Assembly (NCBI GenBank): GCA_965277835.1
Contig: OZ255841.1
Span: forward strand, 1,054,001 to 1,118,000
Origin: Arcticimaribacter sp965277835
GTDB lineage: Bacteria > Bacteroidota > Bacteroidia > Flavobacteriales > Flavobacteriaceae
Reading direction: 5' to 3'
DNA: 64,000 nucleotides
Within the stretch, counting starts at the first letter, position 1. Every line of letters starts with the position of its first letter. The notes under the pieces were generated by a model. That model saw only the letters and a program-made list of their open reading frames with translations, was not told the DNA's origin and made no database searches. A program made the position numbers and the translations under genes. Below, piece after piece: positions 1 to 9,444 of the stretch.

Positions 1-918
1 TTCAGGTGCTTTTATTTCTATCAAACGCTTTAATCGGTTGTTACGAATAATTACACGGCGATACAGGTCATTCAAATCTGATGTTGCAAAACGACCTCCG
101 TCCAAAGGAACTAATGGGCGTAATTCTGGTGGAATTACAGGAATGACTTTCATAATCATCCACTCAGGTAGGTTTTGCTTTCGTTGGTTTGCATCGCGAA
201 GTGCCTCGACAACTTGAAGCCTTTTTAATGCCTCTGTTTTACGTTGTTTAGACGTTTCGTTATTTGCTTTGTGTCGCAGTTGGTACGATAACTCTTCTAA
301 GTCAACTCTAGAAAGTAGAGCGATTAGACAGTCTGCTCCCATTTTAGCAATAAACTTTTCGGGGTCTGACTCGTCTAAATATTGGTTTTCGATAGGTAGT
401 TTTTCGAGTGCGTTTAAATACTCTTCTTCCGTCAAAAAGTCCATTTTTTGTAATGGCTCGCCTTCTTCATTGGTTGCAGCACCTGGCTGCACTACTACAT
501 AACGCTCGTAATAGATAATCATATCGAGCTTTTTCGATGGTAAACCTAAGAGATACCCAATTTTGTTTGGTAACGAACGAAAATACCAAATATGTGCTAC
601 TGGTACCACAAGGTTAATATGCCCTACACGGTCTCTTCTTACTTTCTTTTCGGTAACCTCAACACCACATCTATCGCAAATAATCCCTTTATATCGTATT
701 CTTTTATATTTTCCACAAGCACACTCAAAATCTTTAATAGGACCAAATATACGCTCGCAAAAAAGACCGTCTCGCTCGGGTTTGTGTGTTCTATAATTGA
801 TAGTCTCGGGTTTTAAAACCTCGCCGCTAGAATTTCCCAAAATGACCTCAGGAGAAGATAATCCAATTGTAATTTTATTGAATTTTTTTTGAGTAATTAT
901 TTCGCTATTTCGTATCAT
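1..918 (-). CDS. rpoC: DNA-directed RNA polymerase subunit beta' (RpoC), N-terminal 306 codons only
   Basis: The largest subunit of RNA polymerase, last gene of the rpl-rpoBC operon. Reading the minus strand from the ATG at 918-916 gives MIRNSEIITQKKF, then the zinc-ribbon region CACGKYKRIRYKG...CDRCGVEV and the stretch LPEWMIMKVIPVIPPELRPLV, which is characteristic of beta'. The frame is open to base 1, so the gene continues beyond the window and the catalytic NADFDGD loop is not visible. It starts 120 bp after rpoB in the same direction. I saw no strong terminator between them, so cotranscription is expected. Identity is certain; only the extent is unknown. Confidence 0.97.
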   Translation of the reverse strand, partial: MIRNSEIITQKKFNKITIGLSSPEVILGNSSGEVLKPETINYRTHKPERDGLFCERIFGPIKDFECACGKYKRIRYKGIICDRCGVEVTEKKVRRDRVGHINLVVPVAHIWYFRSLPNKIGYLLGLPSKKLDMIIYYERYVVVQPGAATNEEGEPLQKMDFLTEEEYLNALEKLPIENQYLDESDPEKFIAKMGADCLIALLSRVDLEELSYQLRHKANNETSKQRKTEALKRLQVVEALRDANQRKQNLPEWMIMKVIPVIPPELRPLVPLDGGRFATSDLNDLYRRVIIRNNRLKRLIEIKAPE

Positions 919-1038
919 AACTGCCTATTGTTTTTATTTTTTATTAAAAAAGACTTTTTATTAACCCATTGGTATTAGCTCTAAAACTAAATTTATTTTT
1001 ATGTATCATAAAAATATGTGTCATAACTAAGTCCGCTT

Positions 1039-4000
1039 TTACTCTTCTAAACGAATGTCTAATCCTAAGCCTTTAAGTTCGTGCATTAGTACATTAAACG
1101 ATTCTGGTAAACCAGGTTCTGGTAGTGTTTCGCCTTTTACAATTGCTTCGTATGTTTTGGCTCTACCGACTACATCATCTGACTTTACAGTTAATATTTC
1201 CTGTAAGGTGCTCGATGCGCCGTACGCCTCTAATGCCCATACTTCCATCTCTCCAAAACGCTGTCCTCCAAACTGTGCTTTCCCGCCTAAAGGTTGCTGT
1301 GTAATAAGCGAGTATGTACCTATTGAACGTGAGTGCATTTTGTCTTCAATCATATGACCTAGTTTAATCATATAAATTACACCTACAGTAGCTGGTTGGT
1401 CAAAACGTTCTCCGGTGCCACCATCGTACAAGTACGTGTGTCCGTGTTTTGGAACCCCTGCATCTTCTGTAATTTTGTCTATATGACTTACATCAATACC
1501 ATCGAATATTGGAGTAGCATATTTTTCTCCTAGTTTTTGACCTGCCCAACCGAGTACGGTTTCATAAATCTGTCCTATATTCATCCGCGAAGGTACACCC
1601 AGTGGATTAAGTACAATATCTACAGGTGTGCCATCTTCAAGAAACGGCATTTCTTCTTGACGTACAATTCGGGCTACAATACCTTTGTTTCCGTGTCGTC
1701 CAGCCATTTTATCACCTACTTTTAACTTACGTTTTTTGGCGATATATACTTTTGCTAAACGTCTAATTCCTGCAGGTAATTCATCTCCTACACTAATCGT
1801 GAATTTTTCGCGGCGAAGTGCCCCTTGCAAATCGTTCTCTTTAATTTTATAGTTGTGAATTAAATCTGCAACCAAATCATTTGTTTCTTTGCTAGTTGTC
1901 CATACACCCTTAGTTAAGTGTGTGTAGTCTTCAACTGCGCTTAACATCTTAAGGGTTATCTTTTTACCTTTTGGCAAAATTTCTTCGCCCAAATCGTTTT
2001 CAACGCCTTGACATGTTTTTCCGTTAACTATAGTAAAGAGCTTTTCGATCATTACCTCACGGAGGTTGTCGAGCTTTTCTTCAAATTGTGCTTCGAGTGT
2101 TTCGAGATCTTGTTTGTCTTGATTTCTCTTACGCTTATCTTTTACAGAACGTGTAAACAATTTTTTGTCTATCACAACACCATTTAGCGATGGCGGTGCT
2201 TTTAGCGACGCATCTTTTACATCGCCTGCTTTGTCTCCAAAAATAGCCCGAAGAAGTTTTTCTTCTGGTGTTGGGTCCGACTCTCCTTTAGGTGTAATTT
2301 TACCAATTAAAATATCCCCAGGGTGAACCTCTGCCCCAATACGAATCATACCATATTCATCTAAGTCTTTTGTTGCTTCTTCGCTTACATTAGGAATATC
2401 GTTGGTAAGTTCTTCTGGTCCTAGTTTGGTGTCGCGCACATCGAGTGAATATTCGTCAATATGAATAGACGTAAAAATGTCTTCGCGTACTACTTTTTCG
2501 GAAATTACAATTGCATCTTCAAAGTTATACCCTTTCCAAGGCATAAATGCCACTTTCATATTTCTACCTAATGCAAGTTCCCCATCTTGAGTTGCATAGC
2601 CTTGCGAAAGTACCTGACCTGCTTTTACGCGGTCGCCTTTCTTTACAATTGGCTTTAAGTTGATACAAGTCCCTTGGTTTGTTTTTTTGAACTTAATTAA
2701 ATTATAGGTCTTTGTATCGCTTTCAAAACGAACTAAGCTTTGGTTTTCTGTATAGTCGTACTTTATTGTTATTTTTTGTGCATCTACATATTCGACAATA
2801 CCATCTCTTTCGGCATTAATCAAAACCCTAGAATCTGACGCTACTTGGCGCTCAAGTCCTGTCCCTACAATTGGCGACTCAGGTCTTAACAAAGGTACTG
2901 CTTGACGCATCATGTTCGATCCCATTAAGGCACGGTTTGCATCATCGTGCTCTAAGAACGGAATTAAAGATGCAGAAATAGAAGCAATTTGGTTTGGTGC
3001 TATATCCGTATAATCTATTTGTTCGGGCTTAACTACCGGATAATCCGCTTCTTCGCGCGCAATAATTTTATCTCCAAGAATATTACCTTTCTCATCTGTC
3101 GGGATATTTGCTTGTGCAATAAGTTTGCTTTCTTCTTCCTCTGCACTTAAATATATATGGTTTTTTAAATCAATTCTACCATTGTCAACTTTACGGTAAG
3201 GTGTTTCGATAAACCCAAGGCTATTAACCTTAGCAAACACACTTAAAGACGAAATCAGTCCAATGTTTGGACCCTCGGGTGTTTCGATAGGACATAAACG
3301 ACCGTAGTGCGTATAGTGTACATCGCGCACCTCGAACCCAGCACGTTCTCTCGAAAGTCCGCCAGGACCAAGAGCAGATAAACGTCTTTTATGCGTAATC
3401 TCTGCTAATGGATTGGTTTGATCCATAAATTGAGACAACTGATTTGTTCCAAAAAACGTATTAATAACAGACGATAATGTCTTTGCATTAATCAAATCAA
3501 TTGGGGTAAATACCTCGTTGTCACGAACATTCATTCGCTCGCGAATTGTTCTAGCCATACGGGCTAACCCAACTCCGAACTGAGACGATAATTGTTCCCC
3601 TACGGTACGCACACGTCTGTTAGACAAGTGGTCAATATCATCTATTTCTGTCTTAGAGTTGATTAACTCAATTAAGTATTTAACAATGGTAATAATGTCT
3701 TGCTTGGTCAAAACGAGTTTGTCCATGCCTTCGTCATTACCTAATTTTTTATTCATTCGATAACGCCCAACTTCTCCCAAATTATATCTTTGGTTCGAGA
3801 AGAATAGTTTGTCAATAATTCCGCGCGCTGTTTCTTCATCTGGCGGCTCGGCGTTTCTTAGCTGGCGATATATGTGCTCAACCGCTTCTTTCTCGGAGTT
3901 GGTTGGGTCTTTTTGAAGGGTGTTATGAATAATTGCATAATCGGACATATGTGCGTCTTCTTTGTGCAATAAAATAGTCTTTGCGCTTGCTCCAAGAATT

Positions 4001-4848
4001 TCTTCTATATGGTCTTTCTCAATAACAGTATCGCGGTCGATTATAATTTCGTTACGTTCAATAGAAATTACTTCGCCTGTGTCTTCGTCCACAAAATCTT
4101 CGTGCCATGTATTAAGTACACGGGCTGCTAGTTTGCGACCAACGTGTTTCTTAAGTCCACTTTTCGACACTTTAACTTCTTCTGCAAGGTCAAATATTTC
4201 GAGAATATCTTTATCACTTTCATAGCCGATAGCTCTAAAAAGTGTAGTTACTGGTAATTTTTTCTTTCTATCAATATATGCATACATTACATTATTGATG
4301 TCTGTAGCAAATTCTATCCAAGATCCTTTAAAAGGAATTACACGGGCAGAATATAGCTTGGTGCCATTAGCGTGGAATGACTGTCCAAAAAACACCCCTG
4401 GTGAGCGGTGTAGCTGCGACACAACAATACGCTCTGCGCCGTTTATAACAAACGTTCCGCTAGGTGTCATATAGGGTATAGTACCCAAAAATACATCTTG
4501 TACAATGGTTTCGAAATCTTCGTGGTCGGTGTCTGTACAAAATAGTTTTAGACGTGCTTTTAGAGGTACCGAATAGGTTAACCCACGTTCAATACACTCT
4601 TGTATTGAATATCGAGGCGGATCGACAAAATAGTCGATAAATTCGAGTACAAATTGATTACGTGTGTCTGTAATCGGGAAATTTTCTTTAAATGTATTGA
4701 AAAGACCTTCCTCTACACGTTCATCGGATTTAGTTTCGAGCTGAAAAAAATCGCGAAAGGATTTAATTTGAATATCCAAAAAGTCAGGATATTTTGGAGG
4801 GTTCTTAACGGAAGCAAAATTTATTCTATTTGTCGATATATTTGGCAT
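1039..4848 (-). CDS. rpoB: DNA-directed RNA polymerase subunit beta (RpoB)
   Basis: Core catalytic subunit of RNA polymerase, 1269 residues, the usual Bacteroidota length. The family is clear from the fork-loop/rifampicin region (TNPLAEITHKRRLSALGPGGL), the segment GLISSLSVFAKVN, the conserved GRHGNKG motif near residue 1080 and the C-terminal block GGQRFGEMEVWALEAYGA. The rifampicin cluster keeps the sensitive-type residues visible here (FMDQ, then the HKRR and LGPGG stretches). The start ATG at 4848 gives MPNISTNRINFAS, consistent with family N-termini. It lies between rplL and rpoC; a long hairpin sits in the 122-bp rplL-rpoB gap. Confidence 0.99.
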   Translation of the reverse strand: MPNISTNRINFASVKNPPKYPDFLDIQIKSFRDFFQLETKSDERVEEGLFNTFKENFPITDTRNQFVLEFIDYFVDPPRYSIQECIERGLTYSVPLKARLKLFCTDTDHEDFETIVQDVFLGTIPYMTPSGTFVINGAERIVVSQLHRSPGVFFGQSFHANGTKLYSARVIPFKGSWIEFATDINNVMYAYIDRKKKLPVTTLFRAIGYESDKDILEIFDLAEEVKVSKSGLKKHVGRKLAARVLNTWHEDFVDEDTGEVISIERNEIIIDRDTVIEKDHIEEILGASAKTILLHKEDAHMSDYAIIHNTLQKDPTNSEKEAVEHIYRQLRNAEPPDEETARGIIDKLFFSNQRYNLGEVGRYRMNKKLGNDEGMDKLVLTKQDIITIVKYLIELINSKTEIDDIDHLSNRRVRTVGEQLSSQFGVGLARMARTIRERMNVRDNEVFTPIDLINAKTLSSVINTFFGTNQLSQFMDQTNPLAEITHKRRLSALGPGGLSRERAGFEVRDVHYTHYGRLCPIETPEGPNIGLISSLSVFAKVNSLGFIETPYRKVDNGRIDLKNHIYLSAEEEESKLIAQANIPTDEKGNILGDKIIAREEADYPVVKPEQIDYTDIAPNQIASISASLIPFLEHDDANRALMGSNMMRQAVPLLRPESPIVGTGLERQVASDSRVLINAERDGIVEYVDAQKITIKYDYTENQSLVRFESDTKTYNLIKFKKTNQGTCINLKPIVKKGDRVKAGQVLSQGYATQDGELALGRNMKVAFMPWKGYNFEDAIVISEKVVREDIFTSIHIDEYSLDVRDTKLGPEELTNDIPNVSEEATKDLDEYGMIRIGAEVHPGDILIGKITPKGESDPTPEEKLLRAIFGDKAGDVKDASLKAPPSLNGVVIDKKLFTRSVKDKRKRNQDKQDLETLEAQFEEKLDNLREVMIEKLFTIVNGKTCQGVENDLGEEILPKGKKITLKMLSAVEDYTHLTKGVWTTSKETNDLVADLIHNYKIKENDLQGALRREKFTISVGDELPAGIRRLAKVYIAKKRKLKVGDKMAGRHGNKGIVARIVRQEEMPFLEDGTPVDIVLNPLGVPSRMNIGQIYETVLGWAGQKLGEKYATPIFDGIDVSHIDKITEDAGVPKHGHTYLYDGGTGERFDQPATVGVIYMIKLGHMIEDKMHSRSIGTYSLITQQPLGGKAQFGGQRFGEMEVWALEAYGASSTLQEILTVKSDDVVGRAKTYEAIVKGETLPEPGLPESFNVLMHELKGLGLDIRLEE

Positions 4849-4916
4849 CAGGAGTAGTTTTATGTTAATTTCAAATCAATCCAAAATTTGGAATGTTTAT
4901 AATACATTATAAAAGG

Positions 4917-4951
4917 GTATAGCCTTTGGATACAATCCAAAGGCAATATAC
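4917..4951 (-). promoter_or_regulatory. Hairpin in the rplL-rpoB gap, possible attenuator or processing site
   Basis: A perfect 10-bp inverted repeat (4922-4931 with 4935-4944, 3-nt loop), extended by GTATA/TATAC arms beyond a two-base bulge. It lies 23 bp downstream of the rplL stop and about 70 bp before rpoB. No long U-run follows on the minus strand, so it is not a classic full terminator. In E. coli a partial attenuator and RNase III site occupy this gap; a similar role here is inference from position. Confidence 0.5.
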
Positions 4952-4968
4952 TTTTAGTGCGGGTAAAA

Positions 4969-5346
4969 CTATTTAAGCTCAACCTCAGCTCCAGCTTCTT
5001 CTAAAGAAGATTTAAGCCCTTCGGCCTCATCTTTTGCGATTCCTTCTTTAATGTTTGCCGGTGCTGAATCAACTAATTCCTTAGCTTCTTTAAGTCCAAG
5101 ACCTGTAAGCTCTTTTACTAATTTAACAACTGCTAATTTAGATCCTCCTGGAGCTTTAAGCACAACTGTAAATTCTGTTTGCTCTTCTTCTGCTCCACCA
5201 TCGCCTGCAGCTGGTCCTGCTGCAACCGAAACTGCTGCTGCAGCTGGTTCTATTCCGTATTCGTTTTTTAAAATATCAGCTAATTCATTAACTTCTTTTA
5301 CTGTTAAATTAACTAATTGTTCTGCGAAATCTTTTAACTCTGCCAT
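4969..5346 (-). CDS. rplL: 50S ribosomal protein L7/L12
   Basis: Multicopy stalk protein that recruits translation GTPases to the ribosome; 125 residues, normal length. The N-terminal dimerisation domain (MAELKDFAEQLVNL) is followed by an Ala/Gly-rich hinge at about residues 34-53 and the C-terminal factor-binding domain with VKLVKELTGLGLKEAKELV. It follows rplJ by 63 bp, the usual L10-L12 arrangement, and precedes rpoB. Confidence 0.98.
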   Translation of the reverse strand: MAELKDFAEQLVNLTVKEVNELADILKNEYGIEPAAAAVSVAAGPAAGDGGAEEEQTEFTVVLKAPGGSKLAVVKLVKELTGLGLKEAKELVDSAPANIKEGIAKDEAEGLKSSLEEAGAEVELK

Positions 5347-5409
5347 TTTATTCTATTTTGAATTTTAATTTATTATTTAAGTTGAGTGCGTACACAAATT
5401 TATATCAGA

Positions 5410-5925
5410 CTAACGTTCTGATAATGTTTTTAATAATCCAGCAATTTTTCCTCCACCCGATTGTAGTGCAGAAATAACATTCTTAGCTGGCGATTGTAAC
5501 AAGGTGATAACCTCGCCTATAAGTTCTTCTTTCGATTTTATTGCTACCAAAGTATCTAATTGGTCGTCGCCTATATATACTGATTCTTCTATATAAGCAC
5601 CTTTCAATACGGGTTTGTCCGATTTTTTACGAAACCCTTTAATTACTTTTGCTGGAGCATTTCCAATTTCAGAAAACATTAAGGAGGTATTTCCTTTTAA
5701 AACTTCTTTTAAGTCACCAAAATCCTTGCCCGAAGTATCCATCGCTTTAGATAAAAGCGTATTTTTTACTACAGATAGTTTTATGTTTTCCTTAAAACAA
5801 GCACGTCTCAATGCGCTAGTGTCCTTAGCATTTAGCCCTGAGGTATCGGTAAGATACATCGTGCTAACACCGGACAACTCTGCTGAGAGTGTTTTAATTA
5901 CTTCCGATTTTTCTTCTCTTGTCAT
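5410..5925 (-). CDS. rplJ: 50S ribosomal protein L10
   Basis: Base of the ribosomal stalk, which binds L7/L12 dimers through its C-terminal helix and contacts 23S rRNA. It has 171 residues. MTREEKSEVIKTLSAEL and LRRACFKENIKLSVVKNTL are typical of the L10 N-terminal domain. It starts only 22 bp after rplA, so there is no room for the long L10-binding leader that lies before rplJ in E. coli; if autogenous control exists it would need a different site. Confidence 0.98.
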   Translation of the reverse strand: MTREEKSEVIKTLSAELSGVSTMYLTDTSGLNAKDTSALRRACFKENIKLSVVKNTLLSKAMDTSGKDFGDLKEVLKGNTSLMFSEIGNAPAKVIKGFRKKSDKPVLKGAYIEESVYIGDDQLDTLVAIKSKEELIGEVITLLQSPAKNVISALQSGGGKIAGLLKTLSER

Positions 5926-5947
5926 TATGAATTAATTTTAAAAAATC

Positions 5948-6637
5948 TTAAGCGATTTTAGTGTCTATTGAAATACTAGGACTCATGGTACTCGACATAT
6001 ATATGCTTTTCACATAAATACCTTTGGTAGTAGAAGGCTTTAGCTTGGCTATTGTTTTTAATAGTTCATCGGCGTTCTCTTTAATTTTATCGGCTGTAAA
6101 CGAAGATTTACCCACAGAAGCGTGAACAATACCTGTTTTATCAACTTTAAAATCAATTTTACCGCCTTTAATATCGCTAACCGCTTTTTTGATGTCCATG
6201 GTTACTGTTCCTGTTTTGGGGTTTGGCATTAAGCCACGTGGTCCCAACACACGCCCTAAAGGGCCTAGTTTACCCATTACACTGGGCATAGTAACAATAA
6301 CGTCGACATCCGTCCAACCGCCTTTGATTTTTTGTAGGTACTCGTCGAGCCCAACAAAGTCTGCTCCACTTTCTTTTGCTTCAGCTTCTTTGTCTGGAGT
6401 TACCAAAGCTAATACACGTACAGTTTTTCCTGTACCGTGAGGTAGCGTTACAACACCGCGAACCATCTGATTTGCTTTTCGAGGATCTACGCCTAAACGA
6501 ACTGCTAAATCGACAGATGCATCGAATTTTGTATTGGTAATTTCTTTTACTAGTGCCGAGGCTTCTTCAAGAGAGTATACTTTATTAGATTCTAATTTTG
6601 CTCTTGATTCCTTTTGTTTTTTTGTAAGTCGTGCCAT
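5948..6637 (-). CDS. rplA: 50S ribosomal protein L1
   Basis: Large-subunit protein of the L1 stalk that guides release of deacylated tRNA; 229 residues. Signature segments are MVRGVVTLPHGTGK, GPLGRVLGPRGLMPNPKTGTV and the C-terminal TKGIYVKSIYMSSTMSPSI. It is 18 bp downstream of rplK and 22 bp upstream of rplJ in one transcription unit. Confidence 0.98.
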   Translation of the reverse strand: MARLTKKQKESRAKLESNKVYSLEEASALVKEITNTKFDASVDLAVRLGVDPRKANQMVRGVVTLPHGTGKTVRVLALVTPDKEAEAKESGADFVGLDEYLQKIKGGWTDVDVIVTMPSVMGKLGPLGRVLGPRGLMPNPKTGTVTMDIKKAVSDIKGGKIDFKVDKTGIVHASVGKSSFTADKIKENADELLKTIAKLKPSTTKGIYVKSIYMSSTMSPSISIDTKIA

Positions 6638-6655
6638 TTTCTTTTTTTATAAAAT

Positions 6656-7093
6656 TTAAAAAGGAGACTCTCCTGATACGGTTAAACCCATAGAACGCGC
6701 TGTTCCTGCGACCATTTTCATTGCAGATTCAACAGTAAATGCGTTTAAATCTTGCATTTTGTCTTCTGCGATTACTTTAATTTGATCCCACGATACTTTA
6801 GCTACTTTCTTTCGGTTGGGTTCTCCCGAACCTTTTTTAACCTTAGCTGCTTCCATCAATTGAACAGCCGCCGGAGGTGTTTTTATAACAAAGTCAAAAG
6901 ACTTATCTTTATATACAGTAATTACGACAGGTAAAATTTTACCTGGCTTATCTTGGGTTCTAGCATTAAACTGCTTACAAAACTCCATGATATTAACTCC
7001 TGCAGCACCTAATGCGGGTCCAACCGGTGGCGATGGATTCGCTGCACCTCCCCTAACTTGTAGTTTTACTACTTTACCTACTTCTTTTGCCAT
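6656..7093 (-). CDS. rplK: 50S ribosomal protein L11
   Basis: Part of the GTPase-associated centre of the ribosome and target of thiostrepton-class antibiotics. I chose the ATG at 7093, giving MAKEVGKVVKLQV and 145 residues; an in-frame ATG five codons upstream (7108) would add MKIEI, which L11 proteins lack. The proline-rich loop GGAANPSPPVGPALG and the C-terminal AGTARSMGLTV are diagnostic. It lies between nusG and rplA. Confidence 0.96.
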   Translation of the reverse strand: MAKEVGKVVKLQVRGGAANPSPPVGPALGAAGVNIMEFCKQFNARTQDKPGKILPVVITVYKDKSFDFVIKTPPAAVQLMEAAKVKKGSGEPNRKKVAKVSWDQIKVIAEDKMQDLNAFTVESAMKMVAGTARSMGLTVSGESPF

Positions 7094-7162
7094 TATTTCA
7101 ATTTTCAATTAAGAATGTTAATAAGATGGAAGCTCCTAAAACATTCAATATATATGTAACAT

Positions 7163-7714
7163 TTATACTTTTTCTACTTGCATATAACTTAGCTCTAGTG
7201 GTGTTTTTCTTCCGAAAATCTTAACTATTACTTGTAGCTTACGCTTATCTTCGTTTACGTTGTCAATGGTTCCAACAAACCCATTAAATGGACCATCTAT
7301 TACTTTAACTGTTTCGCCCGTAACATAAGGTATCGAGCTGTGTTCTTCGGTAAGAGCGAGTTCGTCAACCTTACCTAACATACGGTTTACTTCGTTTTTT
7401 CTAAGCGGAATGGGTTCACCGCCTTTTGTCTCTCCTAAAAATCCTATTACGTTAGTAACCGATTTAATAATGTGTATAATCTCTCCTATCAAATCAGCCT
7501 TAACCATTATATACCCAGGGAAATATACTTTTTCTTTGTTGGTTTTCTTCCCGTTACGAATTTGAACAACTTTTTCAGTAGGTACAAGAATATCCTCTAA
7601 ATAGAGATCATAACCCAAACGGCTTATTTCGGAAGCTATATAATCTTTAATTTTTGCTTCTTGTCCACTTACTGCACGAACAACATACCATTTTTTTTCG
7701 CTTACTTCGGGCAT
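7163..7714 (-). CDS. nusG: Transcription termination/antitermination factor NusG
   Basis: Bacterial Spt5 homologue that binds RNA polymerase and couples it to ribosomes or Rho. The 183 residues hold an N-terminal NGN domain (KWYVVRAVSGQEAKIKDYI; VYFPGYIMVKADL) and a C-terminal KOW domain (GETVKVIDGPFNGFVGTI). It starts 8 bp after secE, the standard secE-nusG pair, and precedes rplK. Confidence 0.98.
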   Translation of the reverse strand: MPEVSEKKWYVVRAVSGQEAKIKDYIASEISRLGYDLYLEDILVPTEKVVQIRNGKKTNKEKVYFPGYIMVKADLIGEIIHIIKSVTNVIGFLGETKGGEPIPLRKNEVNRMLGKVDELALTEEHSSIPYVTGETVKVIDGPFNGFVGTIDNVNEDKRKLQVIVKIFGRKTPLELSYMQVEKV

Positions 7715-7721
7715 TACTTTG

Positions 7722-7913
7722 TTATATTAAATTAAAGTAAACATCAATAATACTTCCTAACACCGAATCGGCTCCCCATATTGCTAATGAGAACAAAAGC
7801 GAAAAGACTACAACTACAATCGTTAAACGTTGTAGTTCTGCCCTAGATGCCCATGACACGTGGTTTTTAAGTTCTTCTAAAGATTCTTTGACGTAGGATA
7901 TAAATGCTAACAT
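7722..7913 (-). CDS. secE: Preprotein translocase subunit SecE
   Basis: Small essential subunit of the SecYEG channel. It has 63 residues with the conserved amphipathic segment (YVKESLEELKNHVSWASRAELQR) and one transmembrane helix from about residue 31. This single-span short form is usual outside Enterobacteria. The gene lies directly between tRNA-Trp and nusG. Confidence 0.95.
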   Translation of the reverse strand: MLAFISYVKESLEELKNHVSWASRAELQRLTIVVVVFSLLFSLAIWGADSVLGSIIDVYFNLI

Positions 7914-7936
7914 ACTTATTCTATACTTATTTTATG

Positions 7937-8009
7937 CACGGGTTGAGAGGCTCGAACTCCCGACACCTAGTTTTGGAGACTAGTGCTCTACCAACTGAGC
8001 TAAACCCGT
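7937..8009 (-). tRNA. tRNA-Trp (anticodon CCA)
   Basis: A 73-nt cloverleaf on the minus strand. The 7-bp acceptor stem is ACGGGTT/AACCCGT, discriminator G at 7937. The D-arm is AGCTCAGTTGGTAGAGC, the anticodon loop CTCCAAA has CCA centred, and the T-arm contains GTTCGAG. The 3' CCA is not encoded. It sits between tuf and secE, a common bacterial arrangement. Confidence 0.96.
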
Positions 8010-8025
8010 TTCTATTTAACACTAA

Positions 8026-8055
8026 AGAAACATCTGTATAAAAACAGATGTTTCT
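8026..8055 (-). terminator. 12-bp stem hairpin between tuf and tRNA-Trp
   Basis: Inverted repeat AGAAACATCTGT / ACAGATGTTTCT (8026-8037 with 8044-8055, 6-nt loop) directly after the tuf stop. On the minus strand the hairpin is followed by only a short U stretch. It may be a partial terminator or a processing site that separates abundant tuf mRNA from the tRNA-secE-nusG part of the operon. Confidence 0.55.
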
Positions 8056-8078
8056 CGCTGTGCTATAAAAAAACTTTG

Positions 8079-9266
8079 TTAGTCTAAAATCTCAGTTACC
8101 TGTCCAGCACCTACTGTTCTACCACCTTCGCGAATAGCGAAACGTAGTCCAAGGTTTAGTGCTATTGGGCTGATAAGATCAACGGTAATCGTTAAGTTAT
8201 CTCCAGGCATAACCATTTCAACGCCATCAGGAAGTGCAATATTTCCTGTTACGTCTGTTGTACGCACATAGAATTGTGGTCTATAGTTGTTGTGGAATGG
8301 TGTATGACGACCTCCTTCTTCTTTTTTAAGGATATAAACCTCAGCTTTAAACTTAGCGTGTGGCGTTACAGAACCTGGCTTACAAATTACCATTCCTCTG
8401 GTTATATCTGTTTTTTCGATACCTCTTAAAAGGATACCAACGTTGTCTCCAGCTTCACCACGGTCTAATATTTTTCTAAACATTTCGACTCCTGTTACTG
8501 TAGATTTAAGTTTTTCGGCACCCATACCAATAATATCAACTTCGTCACCAGTATTAAATATTCCTGTTTCAATACGACCCGTAGCAACAGTACCACGACC
8601 AGTAATTGAGAATACGTCTTCAACAGGCATCAATGCATCTTTTTCTACATCACGTGTTGGAAGCTCAATCCAGTTATCAACCTCAGCCATCAATTTCAAT
8701 ATAGTGTCTGTCCACTTTTGTTCTCCGTTAAGAGCACCTAGTGCAGACCCAAGAACTACAGGCGTGTTGTCTCCGTCATAGTCATAGAAAGAAAGTAAGT
8801 CTCTTACTTCTAGTTCTACTAATTCTAAAAGCTCCTCATCATCTACCATATCAGCTTTGTTAAGAAATGCTACAATACGTGGTACACCTACCTGACGACC
8901 CAAAAGGATGTGCTCTCTAGTTTGAGGCATTGGTCCGTCTGTTGCAGCAACTACAAGAATTGCTCCATCCATTTGCGCAGCACCTGTAACCATATTCTTT
9001 ACATAATCCGCGTGACCTGGACAGTCAACGTGTGCATAATGACGATTTTCTGTTTGATATTCAACATGTGAAGTATTAATAGTAATTCCACGCTCTTTTT
9101 CCTCAGGAGCATTGTCAATTTGATCAAAGCTTTTCGCTTCAGAGTAACCAGCATCCGCTAATACTTTAGTGATTGCAGCAGTAAGCGTCGTTTTACCATG
9201 ATCTACGTGACCAATAGTTCCGATATTTAAATGGGGTTTCGAACGGTCAAATGTTTCTTTAGCCAT
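8079..9266 (-). CDS. tuf: Elongation factor Tu
   Basis: GTPase that delivers aminoacyl-tRNA to the ribosome; 395 residues. The G motifs are visible: P-loop GHVDHGKT near residue 19, switch II DCPGHADYVKNM, and NKAD for guanine specificity. Domains II and III follow (GRGTVATGRIETG; GGRTVGAGQVTEILD at the C-terminus). It is the first gene of the minus-strand operon. The 178-bp upstream gap (9267-9444) is very AT-rich and presumably contains the main promoter, but I could not assign boxes with confidence. Confidence 0.99.
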   Translation of the reverse strand: MAKETFDRSKPHLNIGTIGHVDHGKTTLTAAITKVLADAGYSEAKSFDQIDNAPEEKERGITINTSHVEYQTENRHYAHVDCPGHADYVKNMVTGAAQMDGAILVVAATDGPMPQTREHILLGRQVGVPRIVAFLNKADMVDDEELLELVELEVRDLLSFYDYDGDNTPVVLGSALGALNGEQKWTDTILKLMAEVDNWIELPTRDVEKDALMPVEDVFSITGRGTVATGRIETGIFNTGDEVDIIGMGAEKLKSTVTGVEMFRKILDRGEAGDNVGILLRGIEKTDITRGMVICKPGSVTPHAKFKAEVYILKKEEGGRHTPFHNNYRPQFYVRTTDVTGNIALPDGVEMVMPGDNLTITVDLISPIALNLGLRFAIREGGRTVGAGQVTEILD

Positions 9267-9411
9267 AATACAGATTTTTCTTTAATGTTTTTAATTTTAA
9301 GAGGGCAAATTTAGGTTTTTTTTTTGATTTTAAAATTAATTCTCTTGTTTTTTTTGATTAATCTATTTATTTTTTATACGTGAAAGAGTCCTGCTCTTTT
9401 TTATTGCATAT

Positions 9412-9435
9412 AAAACGCGTTATTAGGTGCGTTTT
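9412..9435 (-). terminator. Terminator-like hairpin after the sulfatase gene
   Basis: AAAACGC (9412-9418) pairs with GCGTTTT (9429-9435) around a 10-nt loop, 9 bp beyond the stop of the sulfatase gene. The A-run and T-run flanks make it usable in both directions. It probably separates the sulfatase transcript from tuf. Confidence 0.55.
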
Positions 9436-9444
9436 TCAAGAAAA

